A stretch of DNA of 64,000 nucleotides from Tetraselmis striata (lineage: Eukaryota; Chlorophyta; Chlorodendrophyceae; Chlorodendrales; Chlorodendraceae). The translations under genes were made by a program, and so were the position numbers. Location: contig VCJN01002757.1 of the NCBI GenBank assembly GCA_006384855.1, positions 1 to 64,000 of the forward strand. The letters run 5' to 3'. The notes under the pieces were generated by a model. That model saw only the letters and a program-made list of their open reading frames with translations. It made no database searches and had not been told where the DNA came from. Shown here piece by piece: positions 12,701 to 22,999 of this stretch; position 1 is the stretch's first letter; every line of letters starts with the position of its first letter.

Positions 12701-14416
12701 GCCAGTGCTGCCCCTTACTGCCAGCCTGTAGGAGCTTTGCTCACCACGCTACTTAGAACGCCCTCACAACAAGGGGTGTCCGCCTGGGGATGGGCTGCCA
12801 GGGCACGAGTAGAGCGAGCTGCGGCGCGACACCCGATCCGCATGGCTTGACGCCTTTCGGCACACCGCCAAGGAGTCCCGTTTTCTTCGCGAAGGAGTCC
12901 CGTTTTCTTCGCCAAGGAGTCCCGCTTTCTTTGCAGGGCGCGTGTGACCGTGCTCTACCTCTTACCATTCAAGGGTGTCTTAGGGATGCTGCATGAATAA
13001 GTACCTTTGCACCATCAAGTTGGCGATTCCGCTGTATTAATCTAGTGCGGGCTCTACATAATTCATCAGCTTCGTGTGGAGCTGCCACTTCTCACGTGAT
13101 AGTATGGAAACGCCGAATGGTCGTACTATTAACGTCAGCTCGCGCGGAGGTAAAAGTAAAAGTAAAGTTCGCCCCGGGACGTCGGCCGAAGCCGCCCCGG
13201 CACTTGACCTCTTGCGCCAACTGCAGTCGTAGGTCTGGCATAGCCCGTAGGCCATTGCCTCATTCGAACCCCGAAGGGCTAATGCATCAACCGGGGAAAC
13301 CCGGGACACGCCGGGACGATATTGCCGAAAATACTACGGGCAGGAATCGAACCCGGTACCTCTCGCGTACGAGACGACCGCTCAACCGAGCAGACAAGGG
13401 ATGTACCTCGCGCGGAGGTGTTCAGCCGCATCCGTGTACTAATACAGGATACCCACATCAATCTGTAGCAGTTGCTGGATGATACCAATACTGCACCAGA
13501 AAGTAATGATGTTAATACGATATTAACTGGGTTAATTAATACTGGTACCGGTGCCGTATAGTCGTGCCAATTTCCTGCCTCTGCGTCAGATCGGAGGAAA
13601 ATACACAGCCAGACAGTACAATTAAGTACGGTCCGTGGGGGCAAAAAGCAATAAATCGTTTTGCACATTCGCGTCGAGTATTTGTGCTGTATTCTGATTT
13701 ATTTCTCCGTTTAAATAGTTTTTCCTCTTCGCGAGGGATCAAGAACCAAGAACGATACTTATCCTTACCCGTAGTATCCGTATACGAATCCTTACCTTAT
13801 TAGCTGGAGAGAAGGAGAGGAAAAAGGATTCGTCAATGCCGCGCGCGCGTGCACCTGGCGCCAGATAAAATACGGATTCAATAGCGACTATGCATTCTGA
13901 TATTCATAGTTTTTTCCCAAACAGAGGCAGTTTTCCCTCGTTCGCAACTGGGGGGGGGGGGGGGGGGGGGGGGAGCTCTGACCCATGGCGCGCCTGCCTC
14001 AGGTACGAGGCGGCGCGGCTGCCGGAGAACAAGGCGCTCATCCGGTGCATGCAGCTGGGCGGCCCTTTCCAGTACAAGCAGAACGCGCTGAAGGCCACCC
14101 TGGAGCAGCTCAACCTTGGCCTGCGGCTGCTGCTCAACAAGTGGGTTGCTTTCCGGGGGGGGGGGGGGGGGGGGGGGCTGACAGGAAGATGCACATATAC
14201 TAACACTAACATGGGCGCACGCCACCCTGCTGGATGGGCCGCAGGGTGTGCCCGGCGCTGTTCGACAAGAACATCTTCCTGATGGTGTCGGACCCCCGCA
14301 ACAGCTACACCGAGATCCTGAGGCGCGCCGACAGGACGACGCGCAACATCTACGCCGTGCTCGGCTGCCTCGTGGCCGTGGTGCTGGCGATCGGCAGGCT
14401 GGCAGCGGTGGCGTGA
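7752..14416 (+). CDS. Kynurenine 3-monooxygenase-like FAD monooxygenase, plastid-targeted, 14 exons
   Basis: Class A flavoprotein hydroxylase; family members use NADPH and O2 to hydroxylate an aromatic ring. Exons: 7752-7964, 8366-8502, 8650-8776, 8885-8956, 9064-9168, 9300-9374, 9591-9692, 9813-9905, 10045-10119, 11109-11195, 11375-11461, 12150-12235, 14003-14140, 14245-14416. All junctions keep phase and give 522 residues, normal for the family. Landmarks: Rossmann VVVGGGPAGLSS near residue 50 with KVTVLEGRD after it, GADGINSAVRK near 206, LLLGDAAHAFPPDLGQG near 378-393 (FAD phosphate loop), and a C-terminal hydrophobic helix (IYAVLGCLVAVVLAIG) that suggests a membrane tail. I chose the ATG at 7752 because it gives a short Arg/Ser/Thr/Ala-rich transit-like leader; an in-frame ATG at 7413 would add 113 residues. 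Intron 9 starts with GC. Introns 9 and 12 hold mobile repeats. TGTAA occurs at about 14848. Substrate cannot be told from sequence; salicylate or carotenoid hydroxylase relatives are alternatives. Confidence 0.88.
9705..9737. repeat. C33 homopolymer in monooxygenase intron 7
   Basis: Longest homopolymer in the window, 33 C in a row starting 13 bases after the splice donor at 9693. Similar intronic runs in this gene: C23 at 8510-8532 (7 bases after a donor), C14 at 10141-10154, G21 at 11894-11914, C21 at 12348-12368, G24 at 13950-13973 and G23 at 14155-14177. Confidence 0.9.
10177..10640. repeat. dispersed repeat family B, copy 1 (in monooxygenase intron 9)
   Basis: Starts near 'ctattagcatggaag', runs through 'cggcaattagaa', 'atagaaaatgt', 'gaaagcac(t/c)(g/a)aggac' and a 'cattgtttga' block, and ends with 'ggtggcaaatttaaacacgg' and 'ccaggcaccgccgtt'. 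The same start, middle and end recur at 32665-33660 and 46661-47350. The shared well-defined 3' end suggests a real element (MITE, SINE or solo LTR), but terminal repeats and target duplications are not clear. Confidence 0.7.
10690..10870. repeat. dispersed repeat family A, copy 2 (in monooxygenase intron 9)
   Basis: Diverged copy of the repeat at 300-450, with 'ccactgcgaatagg', 'aggggtcaaatgtagac', 'gcggaactttagcgaatgct' and 'tttgaggctcatgg'. It directly follows family B copy 1 and directly precedes a GA microsatellite, so the intron is a nest of insertions. Confidence 0.65.
10868..10965. repeat. GA/GACA microsatellite
   Basis: Purine-rich run of GA, GGA and GACA units in monooxygenase intron 9. 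Confidence 0.85.
11640..11825. repeat. dispersed repeat family A, copy 3 (in monooxygenase intron 11)
   Basis: Third copy: 'gacactgcgaatgag', 'cacaggtcaaatgtagac', 'aatagcggaacc', 'tttcatgcaaaccc' and 'gttgaggcttatg'. It is followed by a GT microsatellite (11840-11862) and G21. Confidence 0.65.
13060..13495. repeat. dispersed repeat family C, copy 1 (split by a SINE)
   Basis: Left part 13070-13151 and right part 13407-13495 match 53020-53185 in order: 'ggagctg(c/t)ca', 'cacgtgata', 'atggaaac', 'cag(c)cgcatccgtgt' and 'tgtagcagt(t/c)g'. The block between is a separate SINE. It sits in monooxygenase intron 12. Confidence 0.75.
13139..13419 (-). mobile_element. tRNA-derived SINE with 13-bp target duplications
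   Basis: Insertion of about 255 bp (13152-13406) flanked by identical 13-bp direct repeats ctcgcgcggaggt at 13139-13151 and 13407-13419. Read on the minus strand it begins with a tRNA-like head: box A-like tgctcggttgagcggt (plus 13377-13392) and box B-like gggttcgattcctg (plus 13341-13354), spaced as in a tRNA. It ends with a short (TTTTAC)n tail next to the target duplication (plus 13152-13166). A second box B-like string lies at plus 13257-13275. The empty site is present once in the paralogous repeat at about 53084-53100. Such elements are copied by a LINE partner in trans. Confidence 0.85.
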
Positions 14417-15040
14417 GGCTTGGCTTGGAGCGCGGTGCTGGCCTCCCTTTTCAGCGTTTCGCACGTAGCTCGCTGATGCTGACTGATGGTGCCATGACCT
14501 GTGCGGTGTTTTTTTGTGCTCACTGCTGGAGACCTTCAGCTCAGCGATACAAGTTGCCGTTGAGCGACCACCTTTTGGGGGAATAAGAACCTCTGCTGCC
14601 ATTGTACATGTATGCCGCTTGTCAGCTGAGCGTGGGCAACGAGTTTAGTCACCATGCCCCCCCCCTTCCCCCCCCCCCCCCCCCCCCCCCCGCCACGGCA
14701 ACATGGTCGCCCAGAGTGATGCCAGGAAAAGATAGGCTCCGGCGTCTCTGGTTTTGCCTTGTCTCTATCGCATGCCATGGCCAGGGACGCGCACCAGCTA
14801 GTGGAGTTGGGAGCTCAACACACATGGCCACCTGTAATGATCCCTCTTTGTAACTGCACACCACCGGCACAACATTTGCATGACGAATGCCTAGGGTGCA
14901 AGCCATGCCGGAACCATAACATATTGGATAGTTTACTTTGTCAGCGTTCTCCCTCAGCGTGTTCAGGACTTTGGGTGAATGGTGCCCCATGTTGGGCGTG
15001 GTAGCTCGTCGCCTCGTCATGGTAGTTTTTTCCTCCCTGG
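14417..15040. other. 3' flank of the monooxygenase gene
   Basis: No gene seen. Contains C24 at 14668-14691 and a TGTAA string at about 14848 that could be the poly(A) signal if the 3' UTR is about 430 bases long. Confidence 0.4.
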
Positions 15041-15365
15041 GACTGGACTGACACCTTCTGCAGCGTGTCTACAACGGCCTTTCAACGACGATTCGTTTTG
15101 GCATCATTCCGCTTACGGAAAGCCCTGGGAAGACGACGCTCCGTGATATAGTCGTCACCCAAGTTGCCAAAGCATTTTTGCAAGGCTAATTGGAGGTCAG
15201 TGGCGGATTTTTATTCCCAACTCGGGAACTTTCATCCTCAGACTAAAGCACTGCCATCAAAAATCCGGCACTGACCATAAAAGGTCTGCCTTACCCGTCC
15301 GGGCCGAGTAATGCGAGTTGGAGAAAGCAAAGCAAATCCTTTTGGGTGTGCGATATTGTAGCAGT
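15040..15365. repeat. dispersed repeat family D, copy 1
   Basis: Matches 61622-61965 over its length: 'gcgt(g/c)tctac(a/g)acggcc', 'tacggaaagccctggg', 'gacgctccgt', 'attgccaaagcattctgcaa'-like, 'cggcactgacca', 'aaaggtc(t/c)gcc' and 'gagtaatgcgagttgg'. A partial third copy lies at 62375-62490. Confidence 0.75.
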
Positions 15366-17280
15366 ATTGTACGTTTATCCATGTTTAACTAGTTAAAGAC
15401 CAACTTGTTTAAGGGCCCACTTGCTGGGTGTCTCACCTGCTACATACACTATGGGGCTCCGCCTCAGGATCTGTTGTACTTGGCACCCTGCCTTAAAAGG
15501 TTGCGGGACCCCGCGCCTTGTTTACCTCGCTTGCCAATAGATATACTTCTCCACAGAAACCAGCTGCCAAACACAGCAGCCGTACACCTCGCCACAAAGT
15601 CCAGCCGCCCATATAGGAAGCAGTTGCATACTTTTGCCACGACGTTAGAAAGCCTCCCAAAAGGGAGCGTCTATACACTTTGCCACAAAACTTTTACACT
15701 TCCTCACAAACTTCAGCAAGGGCTTGGAGGTAGGTCTCCTCGTGCCCTGCCCAGGGCTTTGACTAGGGTATGAAACCCCACCTAATCACGTGCCCTATCT
15801 GGGGCTGCAACTAGGGCATATGACCCTATATTAAACCTTAGATGACCTACTTAGTTTGTAGGTCTTTGTCTGTCTCGTTCATCGTGCGCCCGCGGATAAG
15901 GCAGACATTGCGGCACATCAAGGCCAACATTATATGTTGTCGTTCATATACTAATATACGCGGGTGAGGATTATGGTAATACTAAGGGGAAAACAATGGA
16001 AATTATCATTATGGTATATGCATATTACTGGTGATTCATTCTTGCACATATATAATTGGCTGCGCTATATGTCGCCGCTTCATCTGCCCGTACTACATGC
16101 TGAACCGTTCATTATCAGAACATAACAATACACCCCGAATGTCGGCAGTTATAACATATAGCGGCGCGACGACGACACGACTTATGTGGTTGCTGGGCAA
16201 GTAGGGATACAATCACTTGAGGCTTTCATGTGAACATAATCTAGGCATAACTTTGCCGATTTGGGCCCTACTTGGGGAGTTTTGCATGATTTCTGAAGAC
16301 TTTTCAGGCAATGTCCGCCTCTAAGCCAAGTTAAAGTATGCGTGCTGTAGTATTAGGTGCATCACTGCACGCCATGCCACTCGAAAGAACTGCATGCTAT
16401 GGGCGCCACCGACACTATGTGAGTTATGTGAGTTCATGTAGCCGGTCCATAAGACAGCTGAACTTGTTCGCCCATAAGTAAAGCTGTAACAAAATTCAAA
16501 TTGCACACCCTAGCAAATGTGGCTGCCAAAACGCACATAAAATCGTTAGAGCTTGGTTTATTCCGACCCTGCAGGGTGATAAAGCTCATTGAGGTTCTCA
16601 TTCCGTTCTGCTGGAGTAGTTTCTCAGTTTACCTTAAAACCCTAATCCTAGCTAACCCTGTTCTCGTTTCCTGGGTCACTCTGATAGAATTAAAAATGGA
16701 TCCGGCAGATGGACAGAGCGTGGTCGAAAACATCAGGCTTCACCGCTAAAACACCAAACTACTCTATGAATACATCGATGCGCTTTTCAAACTCAACCTA
16801 TTCAAAATGACCTTATTTTTGTCGTCATCGTCGACTGCTAATGATATGATATATAAATAGGACCGCGCGCCCCTTTCATATATTCATAGCAATACGTTGT
16901 TGCAAATGTGTGCGCAGCTCCGAAACCACTTCCGATCCGCTCCAGACTCGTGGCGATGTTGAGCATATACCACGCGAATAATACAATTGTCACAGGTACC
17001 GCTGGCACGTGTACAATACGGATGTATATTTTAACATGATGTGAAGGCAATCCCCACCACATAAATACTGTCATCTGATGAACACAGAGGCTGAGCCGCC
17101 CCTCTACTACGCTTGCATGCATGGCGCTGCTTCCCAGGGGCCACACTCCCCGCAAGAACGCAACTGCTTTAGAGAGCTACAGTATTTGACAAGAGACCCT
17201 TGTTTTGTCTAGTTCCATCGAGCCTATGTCCGCTAGAATGCCGATTGACCAGGCGACCCAGGCCCGCCAGCGGCGGACTG
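15366..17280. other. Intergenic, AT-richer, no gene seen
   Basis: Only short random frames; no domain, RNA gene or named element recognised. Base composition is clearly less GC-rich than the genes on either side. Confidence 0.4.
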
Positions 17281-17284
17281 ATCG

Positions 17285-17562
17285 TATCATTCATTCTTCG
17301 ACATTCTTCCATGCCCCATTATGGTATTCTGGTGCAGGGTACCTGTAAATGACGAATTAATGACAAATTTAATAATTGAAGTAGGTTTGTGGCTATGGGA
17401 TCGGTGCAGGGAGATCTGGTTTCGGTGGCCGGGTCCCAGTCGAATCTGACGATGCGTACTGCGTCCGGTTTTATCGTATCATTCATTCTTCGACATTCTT
17501 CCATCCACCTGTAAATGACGAATAAATGACAAATTTAATGATTGAAGTAGGTTTGTGGCAAA
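17285..17562. repeat. Local direct duplication
   Basis: A block with 'attcttcgacattcttcca', then 'acctgtaaatgacgaat', 'gacaaatttaat' and 'attgaagtaggtttgtggc' occurs at about 17285-17393 and again at about 17474-17562, the second copy lacking a short internal piece. Confidence 0.75.
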
Positions 17563-17569
17563 GTATAGG

Positions 17570-17640
17570 GAAAGACGCCTACGTAACGGTACACGCCTAC
17601 GTACACGCCTACAGTACACGCCTACGCCTACGACGCAACA
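17570..17640. repeat. Minisatellite of ACGCCTACGT-like units
   Basis: Six or so short units of gtacacgcctac and cgcctacgac right after the duplication. Confidence 0.75.
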
Positions 17641-18468
17641 CTGACTGAAACGGTGCCGAAGCGACGAGCTATACCACGCTGACATGGTCGCCAGGTGTGA
17701 ACTATGGATCGTCAGGCAAACAGTTGGGGTCTTATCTCCTCCGAGCAAAGGTCTGGCGCGCTGCTGCAGCAGCTGCAGCAAACACTTCATAGCTAGTGGC
17801 TCGGTGCCCGGTAGCGTCAGCCATCAGATGCCATCGCACTTGTCATATCCACCCACAGACGCGTCGCATGCCGGGCCGGAAAAGTGTTCCGCAAAATGGA
17901 ATTTCAGCAACAAGCGACAGCGGCGGCTGTGGCCTTGCCACCCGCTCAGACCTCTGTGTGCGCAGGTATCTAGACATCTGTCATATCTACAGATACCACT
18001 CTTGCTTGTCTCCATTCGTCTCAGCTACGTCTCATTGCGGCATCCCAAGAGAGGCGAGGGTGGGAGGCCGGCTGGGAGCAGGTTTCTTGACATCCGAGCA
18101 ACGGTATGCCCATTCACCTACTCGCCCGGCCCTATCCGCATGGCCGTATCCGCATTGGCTCCCAGGCACAACGAGCCCCAGCAGGTGCGCCCTCTGCTAT
18201 TGCTGATGTAAGCGGCGGCAACTGTATATGTGTGTAGCTATGTTTGTTAGTCATTGGGCTGCACTCGCCGCCGCTGCCTCACTGCCTCATGGTAGGCCTG
18301 CGTGACTCAAGTGCCAATCATCCCCCCCCCCCCCCCCCCCCCCCGCGCTCTCTTCAGCCCCCTTCCACCCCCTCATCACTGGGGGAGTCTCCTCCGCCGA
18401 AGCAATGCTCCCCCATCATCGCCGCTTGTCGCCTTGTGGCGACAGCCCTCTGGCATCGCATCACCCCC

Positions 18469-21001
18469 TCATCCCCGCGGAGCGCCGCCGTCTCGAGGGG
18501 TCGGCTGGGCATTCACGGTCATGAACCGCAGCTTTTGCGGGCCATCAAGGCCATCAGCGGCGGCAACCCCCTCCCCGTCAGTGCCGCCGCCGCTGCTGTT
18601 GATGCCGCCCGCGAGGAGGATGTTGCGATCCGTGATGCGCTCGTCTATGGCGCGCACCATCTGGGCGCCGTACCTCGCGGCCATGGCGCCGCACAGCATC
18701 GCGTAGCGCTGCGAGTTGGGGAGGCGCGACACGCTGACGCCCGGCAGGTAGTCCTCGGCGCGCATGCAGCAGGGCATCGCGGCCCAGGGCGCACCCGCGG
18801 CCGCCGCGGCGCCGATGGCGGCGGTGTTGGCGCCGCCGCACGCGTGGATTGCGAGGACGAGGGTGCTAGGGGTGGGGACGAGGTCGGCGAGGTCGGCGTG
18901 GAGGAACTCGACGTTGGCCAGGGGCGAGGGTGCGGCCTGGGCGGCGTGAAGAGGAGGCTTCGGGTCGCCGCTGCCGCCGCCACTGCTGCAGGGGGTGGGA
19001 GGGAGGGCGGGGGCGGGGCTGCGGTGGCCTTTGTTGCCGGGAGGGCCCGAGGCGGCGGTGAGGGCCGCGACCCAGGCGTCGAAGGCGGGCCGGCGCAGCG
19101 TGTCGCAGCAGACCACGCGGAGGGCTGGGAAGCGGAGCGCGAGGAGGACGCCGACGATGCCGTGGCCGCAGGCAACGTCGTAGACGGTGTCGATGGCGGG
19201 GAGGTGGCGCTTGCGGGCGGTGATCAGGAACGCCTCCACCAGGCGGAAGGCCTCCAGGGACTCGAGCACCTGTGGGAGGGCGGGGCGGGGCGAGGGGTGG
19301 CAAGGGTGGGAGCAGCGTCAGGGGCTCTGTCCAGCAGGGGCGGCAAGGGTGACAGGGGTGTCAGGGGCTCTGTGAAGCATTGGGGAGAAGGGGGGAGGAG
19401 GAGCTACTAGACAAGCCGCAGGGAAGACTGGTGAAGGGGGGAGGGGGGGAGGGGGGGGGGGGCACAGCAAAGGCCTTGCCAGCACAAAGCAGCGGCAGAG
19501 AGAGAGAGAGGCCGGCAGGTAAGGGATGAAGCAAGGTCTTCGTTGTGGGAGCACAAGAGCGAGACTGAGAAGGGGAGGGGGAGAGGGAGAGAGAGAGAGA
19601 AAGGGGGGGGGGGGGGGGGCAGTGATGAGTTAGGGACTTATGAATGAGAGAGAGGAAGAGAGAGTGAGGGAGGGAGGGGGAGTTGCCAGAGGAGAGGAGG
19701 CGCGCCTCCTTAACCCTCGCCGCCGCGGGCTCCCACGCCTCCAGGTGCGCCAGTGCAGCTGCCGGGGCCCGGTGCCGGGGCAGCGCCTCCCTCGCGTGGC
19801 GCCACACGCGGGCCTTGAGCCCCGGCGGGAGGTCTGCCACGAGGGTTCCGGGGTCCAGCGTGCCGTCCCGCCGCGGGAAGCCGCCGCCGTCCCGGAGCTC
19901 GTCGTAGCGCCACGGGTCCTCCGCGTGCGCTGCCGCCACGCCCTCGGCGCGGGCCACCGCCGGCCAGTCGCGGTCCAGGTCCCTCCAGAAGCCGCTTGCT
20001 TCCCTGCTTGCCGGGTACGCTCCGCCGGGGGCGGGGATGGGCGCTGCTTCGGTGGTGGGGGCTGGGCAGGGCTGCTGGTGGGATGGGAAGGGGGGGCAAG
20101 GGACCAGACAGAGGGAGGAAGCGGGGGGGGGGGGGGGGAGCTTCAGCAGAAGCAGCAGCAGCCAGCAGCAGCGACGCCCCCACTACGCCTCTCCCTCTCC
20201 CACTCACTAACCCATTCCTTCCCCCGCTGCCGTCCGCTGCCCCCTCCTCACCCCTTCCCCCCCCCCCCCCCCCCCCCCCGCTCTCTCTCTCTGCTGACGA
20301 GCATCTCCGCATGGCCCGCCCACCATTGCCAGCTCGCAGTCATCGCCCCGTATGGCCACGTCCCCCTCCGTCTCAGAGGCTGCTCCACATTCCGCTCAGC
20401 TGAAGCTGCCCTCCTCCTTGGGTGGTCCCCGCCCCTGCCCCTGCCTCCATCCCATCACCGCGACGGGACAGGGCAGAGGGGCAGAGGGGCAGGGTGCGGA
20501 CCCGCGGCGGCGGTGGCGGAGGCACCCAGCCGCGGTGGAGCTCGCTCCCCGCTGATGCCGTCCTCGCCACCAGCACCCGCCCCTCGCCCGCCCCCTCCGC
20601 CCCCGGCAGCAGCAGGGCGCCCTCGCCGCCGTTGAGCGCCGCGCACGCCGCCTCCGCCGCCGCATGCCCTGGGAAGCCCGCGAGCGCAAAGCCGCGGTGG
20701 AGCCGCTTGTGGCCCTTGCGGAACTTGGTCTTGCACTCGCCCTCGCCCTTGGTCCAGAACCGCGCGACCCGCACCCACGCGGGGGCGCCCTCGCACAGCC
20801 CTCCCCCCAGCAGCCTGGCCAGCAGCGCCTCCAGGGCCGCCTCGGCGTCGGCAGGGGGCAGCGCGGCGGGCACGTTGCCGACCCAGACGCAGCGGCCCGC
20901 GGCCAAGTCCGCCAGCTGCGCTTCCGTCTCGACGATGGCCTCCGGCGCCGCAGTCCCCACGCCCTGCTTCCTGCTGGGATGAGACGGGGAGGGGAAGGTG
21001 G

Positions 21002-21035
<34 letters not shown>

Positions 21036-21365
21036 CTCAGGTGATGAGAGGCTGATGAGGTTGGAGGTGGTTGCGTGGTCGAAAACGCTCGCCTGCCTCT
21101 GCCTCTCGGCTATCCCTCCTCCTCCCGAGCCCCCAGGCAGTGCCCCCTTCTTCCGGCCTGAGCCGTCTCTCCCCAAGGCTGTAGCCAGCCCGAGGGAAGG
21201 CTGCGTGGTGAAGGGGAGTGGCGAGTCAGAGATGGCTGCGGGGGGGGGGGGGGGGGGGGGGGGGGGCGGGCATCGCACCTCATCTCGGCGGCGGCCTCCA
21301 CTCCCGCCGCGCCCTCCGCTTGAGCACCCCGCGGAAGCGCAGCAACGACGACGCCCGCGTCTGCG
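18469..21365 (-). CDS. RRM plus SAM-dependent methyltransferase-like protein, 4 visible exons, 5' end open
   Basis: Exons by splice sites: about 21365-21298 (TRASSLLRFRGVLKRRARRE), 20963 to about 20540, 20003 to about 19700, and 19269-18469. The second exon holds an RRM: RNP2-like CVWVGNV and RNP1-like HRGFALAGF about 70 residues apart. The third has a conserved-looking PWRYDELR and LEAWEPAAARV. The last starts LESLEAFRLVEAFLITARKR and then DVACGHGIVGVLLALRFP, a glycine-rich SAM-binding loop, and VLAIHACGGANTAAIG with AVMPCC-like AAMPCCM, as in the Methyltransf_32 group of putative RNA methyltransferases. A link of RNA binding and methyl transfer points to RNA modification, but the target is not known. 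The 3' ends of exons 2 and 3 are approximate. The 5' end is not found: no start codon precedes the first exon before the retroelement that begins near 21.77 kb. Confidence 0.72.
21005..21035. repeat. G31 homopolymer (sense poly-C) in RRM-methyltransferase intron
   Basis: 31 G on the plus strand, poly-C on the sense strand, about 40 bases before the RRM exon. A further G27 is at 21240-21266 in the same intron. C23 at 20257-20279 and G16 at 20123-20138 lie in the next intron. Confidence 0.9.
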
Positions 21366-21766
21366 TGAGGTGGACGAAGCACGGGGGTAAAGTCGCCGGT
21401 CTCAGCTATTGGTACCTACTGCTCAGGTGAACACCGGGCTCAAGGATTACTTGCTACCTTCTGCTCTATGCGCTGCTGTGCTCGATAGTTTGAGGGGGTG
21501 GGGGGTTGTGGCGCAGGAGCGGACGCCTTCATCGTCACGCGCGAGCCCCACCCGACCGTAGCGACTACTAAGGATTATATGTGGGCGACGAACCGCCTGC
21601 ATGCGTCGACGGCGGCGGCGGCGTGTAATATTGAGGACGTTGGCGAGTCGATGCGTCATCGACGACGGCGGCGCGGGCGCCGGGGGGGCGGATACCGCCT
21701 ACAATAAATAATAAATAACTGGTGTGAACTACAAAAAGGCCAGTTTACGAGAACTGGTAGCGACGG
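21366..21766. other. Spacer between the RRM gene and the retrotransposon
   Basis: No gene read. Contains a 20-bp string around 21557 (gtagcgactactaaggatta) that recurs at about 61460. Confidence 0.35.
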
Positions 21767-21767
21767 T

Positions 21768-22122
21768 ACGGTCGATTTCGCCGACTTCGGACGAGCTGTG
21801 GTGCTCACAGTCGTGGCGGCGAAATGATGTTTATTTGGGATGGTAAACGGCCGCGTGAGTCGCGCGCTCTCCGGTTAAGCAGGCGGCGTTACGACTAATT
21901 TCACTAATTATTCATCGCCTATCGACAGCTGCTGCGACAGCTGAACCAGCACAAGCGTCGCCCCCCAACCAGCAACAACCGCATGAGCAACGGAAGAAGG
22001 AAGAACAAGCGACACTAGGTCAGGGTGTAGTAGTGGGCCGCGGGGGTGGTAGGAACCTCTGCTATCCCACTACAAATAGTTAGGAGGTCTGCAAGATCCG
22101 GCTCAATTCCGGCTTTTTAATC
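21768..22122 (+). repeat. Split direct repeat X, left copy
   Basis: About 355 bp matching 28324-28668. Shared strings include 'atttcgcc(g/a)acttcgga', 'ggcggcgaaatgatgtt', 'tcgcgcgctctccg', 'ggtcagggtgtagt', 'gggccgcgggggt', 'atcccactacaaatagtt' and 'ggaggtctgcaagatccgg', ending in 'ccggctttttaatc'. Confidence 0.85.
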
Positions 22123-22139
22123 TCCGAGATATCGACTAG

Positions 22140-22950
22140 ACTCCCGTCTCGCTTTTACCCGCTATGGCACCCATCACCCATGCCCGTCCGTATCATGGCA
22201 CCAAGCCCGAGTCGCCCGACAGGGGCGGAAGGGGGCGCCCATCATCTCGGAACCCTAGCAGCGATGGTGACCGGGCTACGTCGTGTGGGAAGGGACGGAC
22301 ACTGCTCGACGATTTATTGGCGGCGCAATTTGCTATGCCCTACCGAAGGGCACAAAGACCTCTAACTTTGTGGGCGATAGGGACAACGCAACCCCGAGCT
22401 GGCCATGTGGCTTGCCACCTCGCGGGCCGAGAGCAATCGGTAGCGTTGAACTCAGTTCCACAACCGACTAGACACATTATGTGGCAATGCATCACAACAT
22501 TTGGGCGCGTATTTCCGGCAACGACATGCCGCCGGCTCGGTGCGGCGCACCGTAGTAGGATGGTAGGCGTTGCACTCCCTCTCGCTCTTGTCACGCCTAT
22601 ACTACCCGCTCTTGCTTCCATCGCCCCTGCCGGTTGGCACCATGGCTGGTAGCGCGAGTTGCTCGACAGGGGTTGAGGGCGGGGGTCCTCACCTTGGAAC
22701 CCCAACGGGGCTCAAGGCTGAGATGCGTAGTGTGGGAGTGGACTACGGGGACATTGCGATTGATTTGCTGCGCGGCCTACAAAAAAGCGTTGCAGAAGTA
22801 GTCCGCGACTCCGCGAGCCACCGTTCACGCCTCAAGCCACGGGAGCCGCGTCGTCCATCGCCGCATATTGACATCGACAGACACCCCAACTACCCCCCGA
22901 CCCAAGCCCCGTCTTTAGTGCAGTACAGCGCGACCGAGCACTAGTGGTAT
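22140..22950 (+). pseudogene. 5' interior of the retrotransposon, possible capsid-like region
   Basis: A 162-codon frame (22164-22652) without recognised domain. Its first 150 bp resemble 22600-22740 (shared 'tggcaccatggct', 'ctcgacaggggt(t/c)ga', 'cttggaacccc'), so part of it is duplicated. Position right after the left repeat is where a Gag-like frame is expected, but nothing in the sequence proves it. Confidence 0.3.
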
Positions 22951-22999
22951 CGGTGGTATAGGCCAGCGAACGGTGAGCGGCCGTGTTAACCTCTTGTCG

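Noticed and set aside
13340-13400. Functional tRNA gene on the minus strand
   Set aside because: A and B boxes are present, but the acceptor stem and T-stem pairing are poor, and the segment is bounded by SINE target duplications.
18244-19410. 388-codon plus frame opposite the methyltransferase exon
   Set aside because: Shadow of a GC-rich exon; low-complexity Gly/Ala/Arg with no domain, whereas the minus frame has SAM-binding motifs and a proper acceptor.
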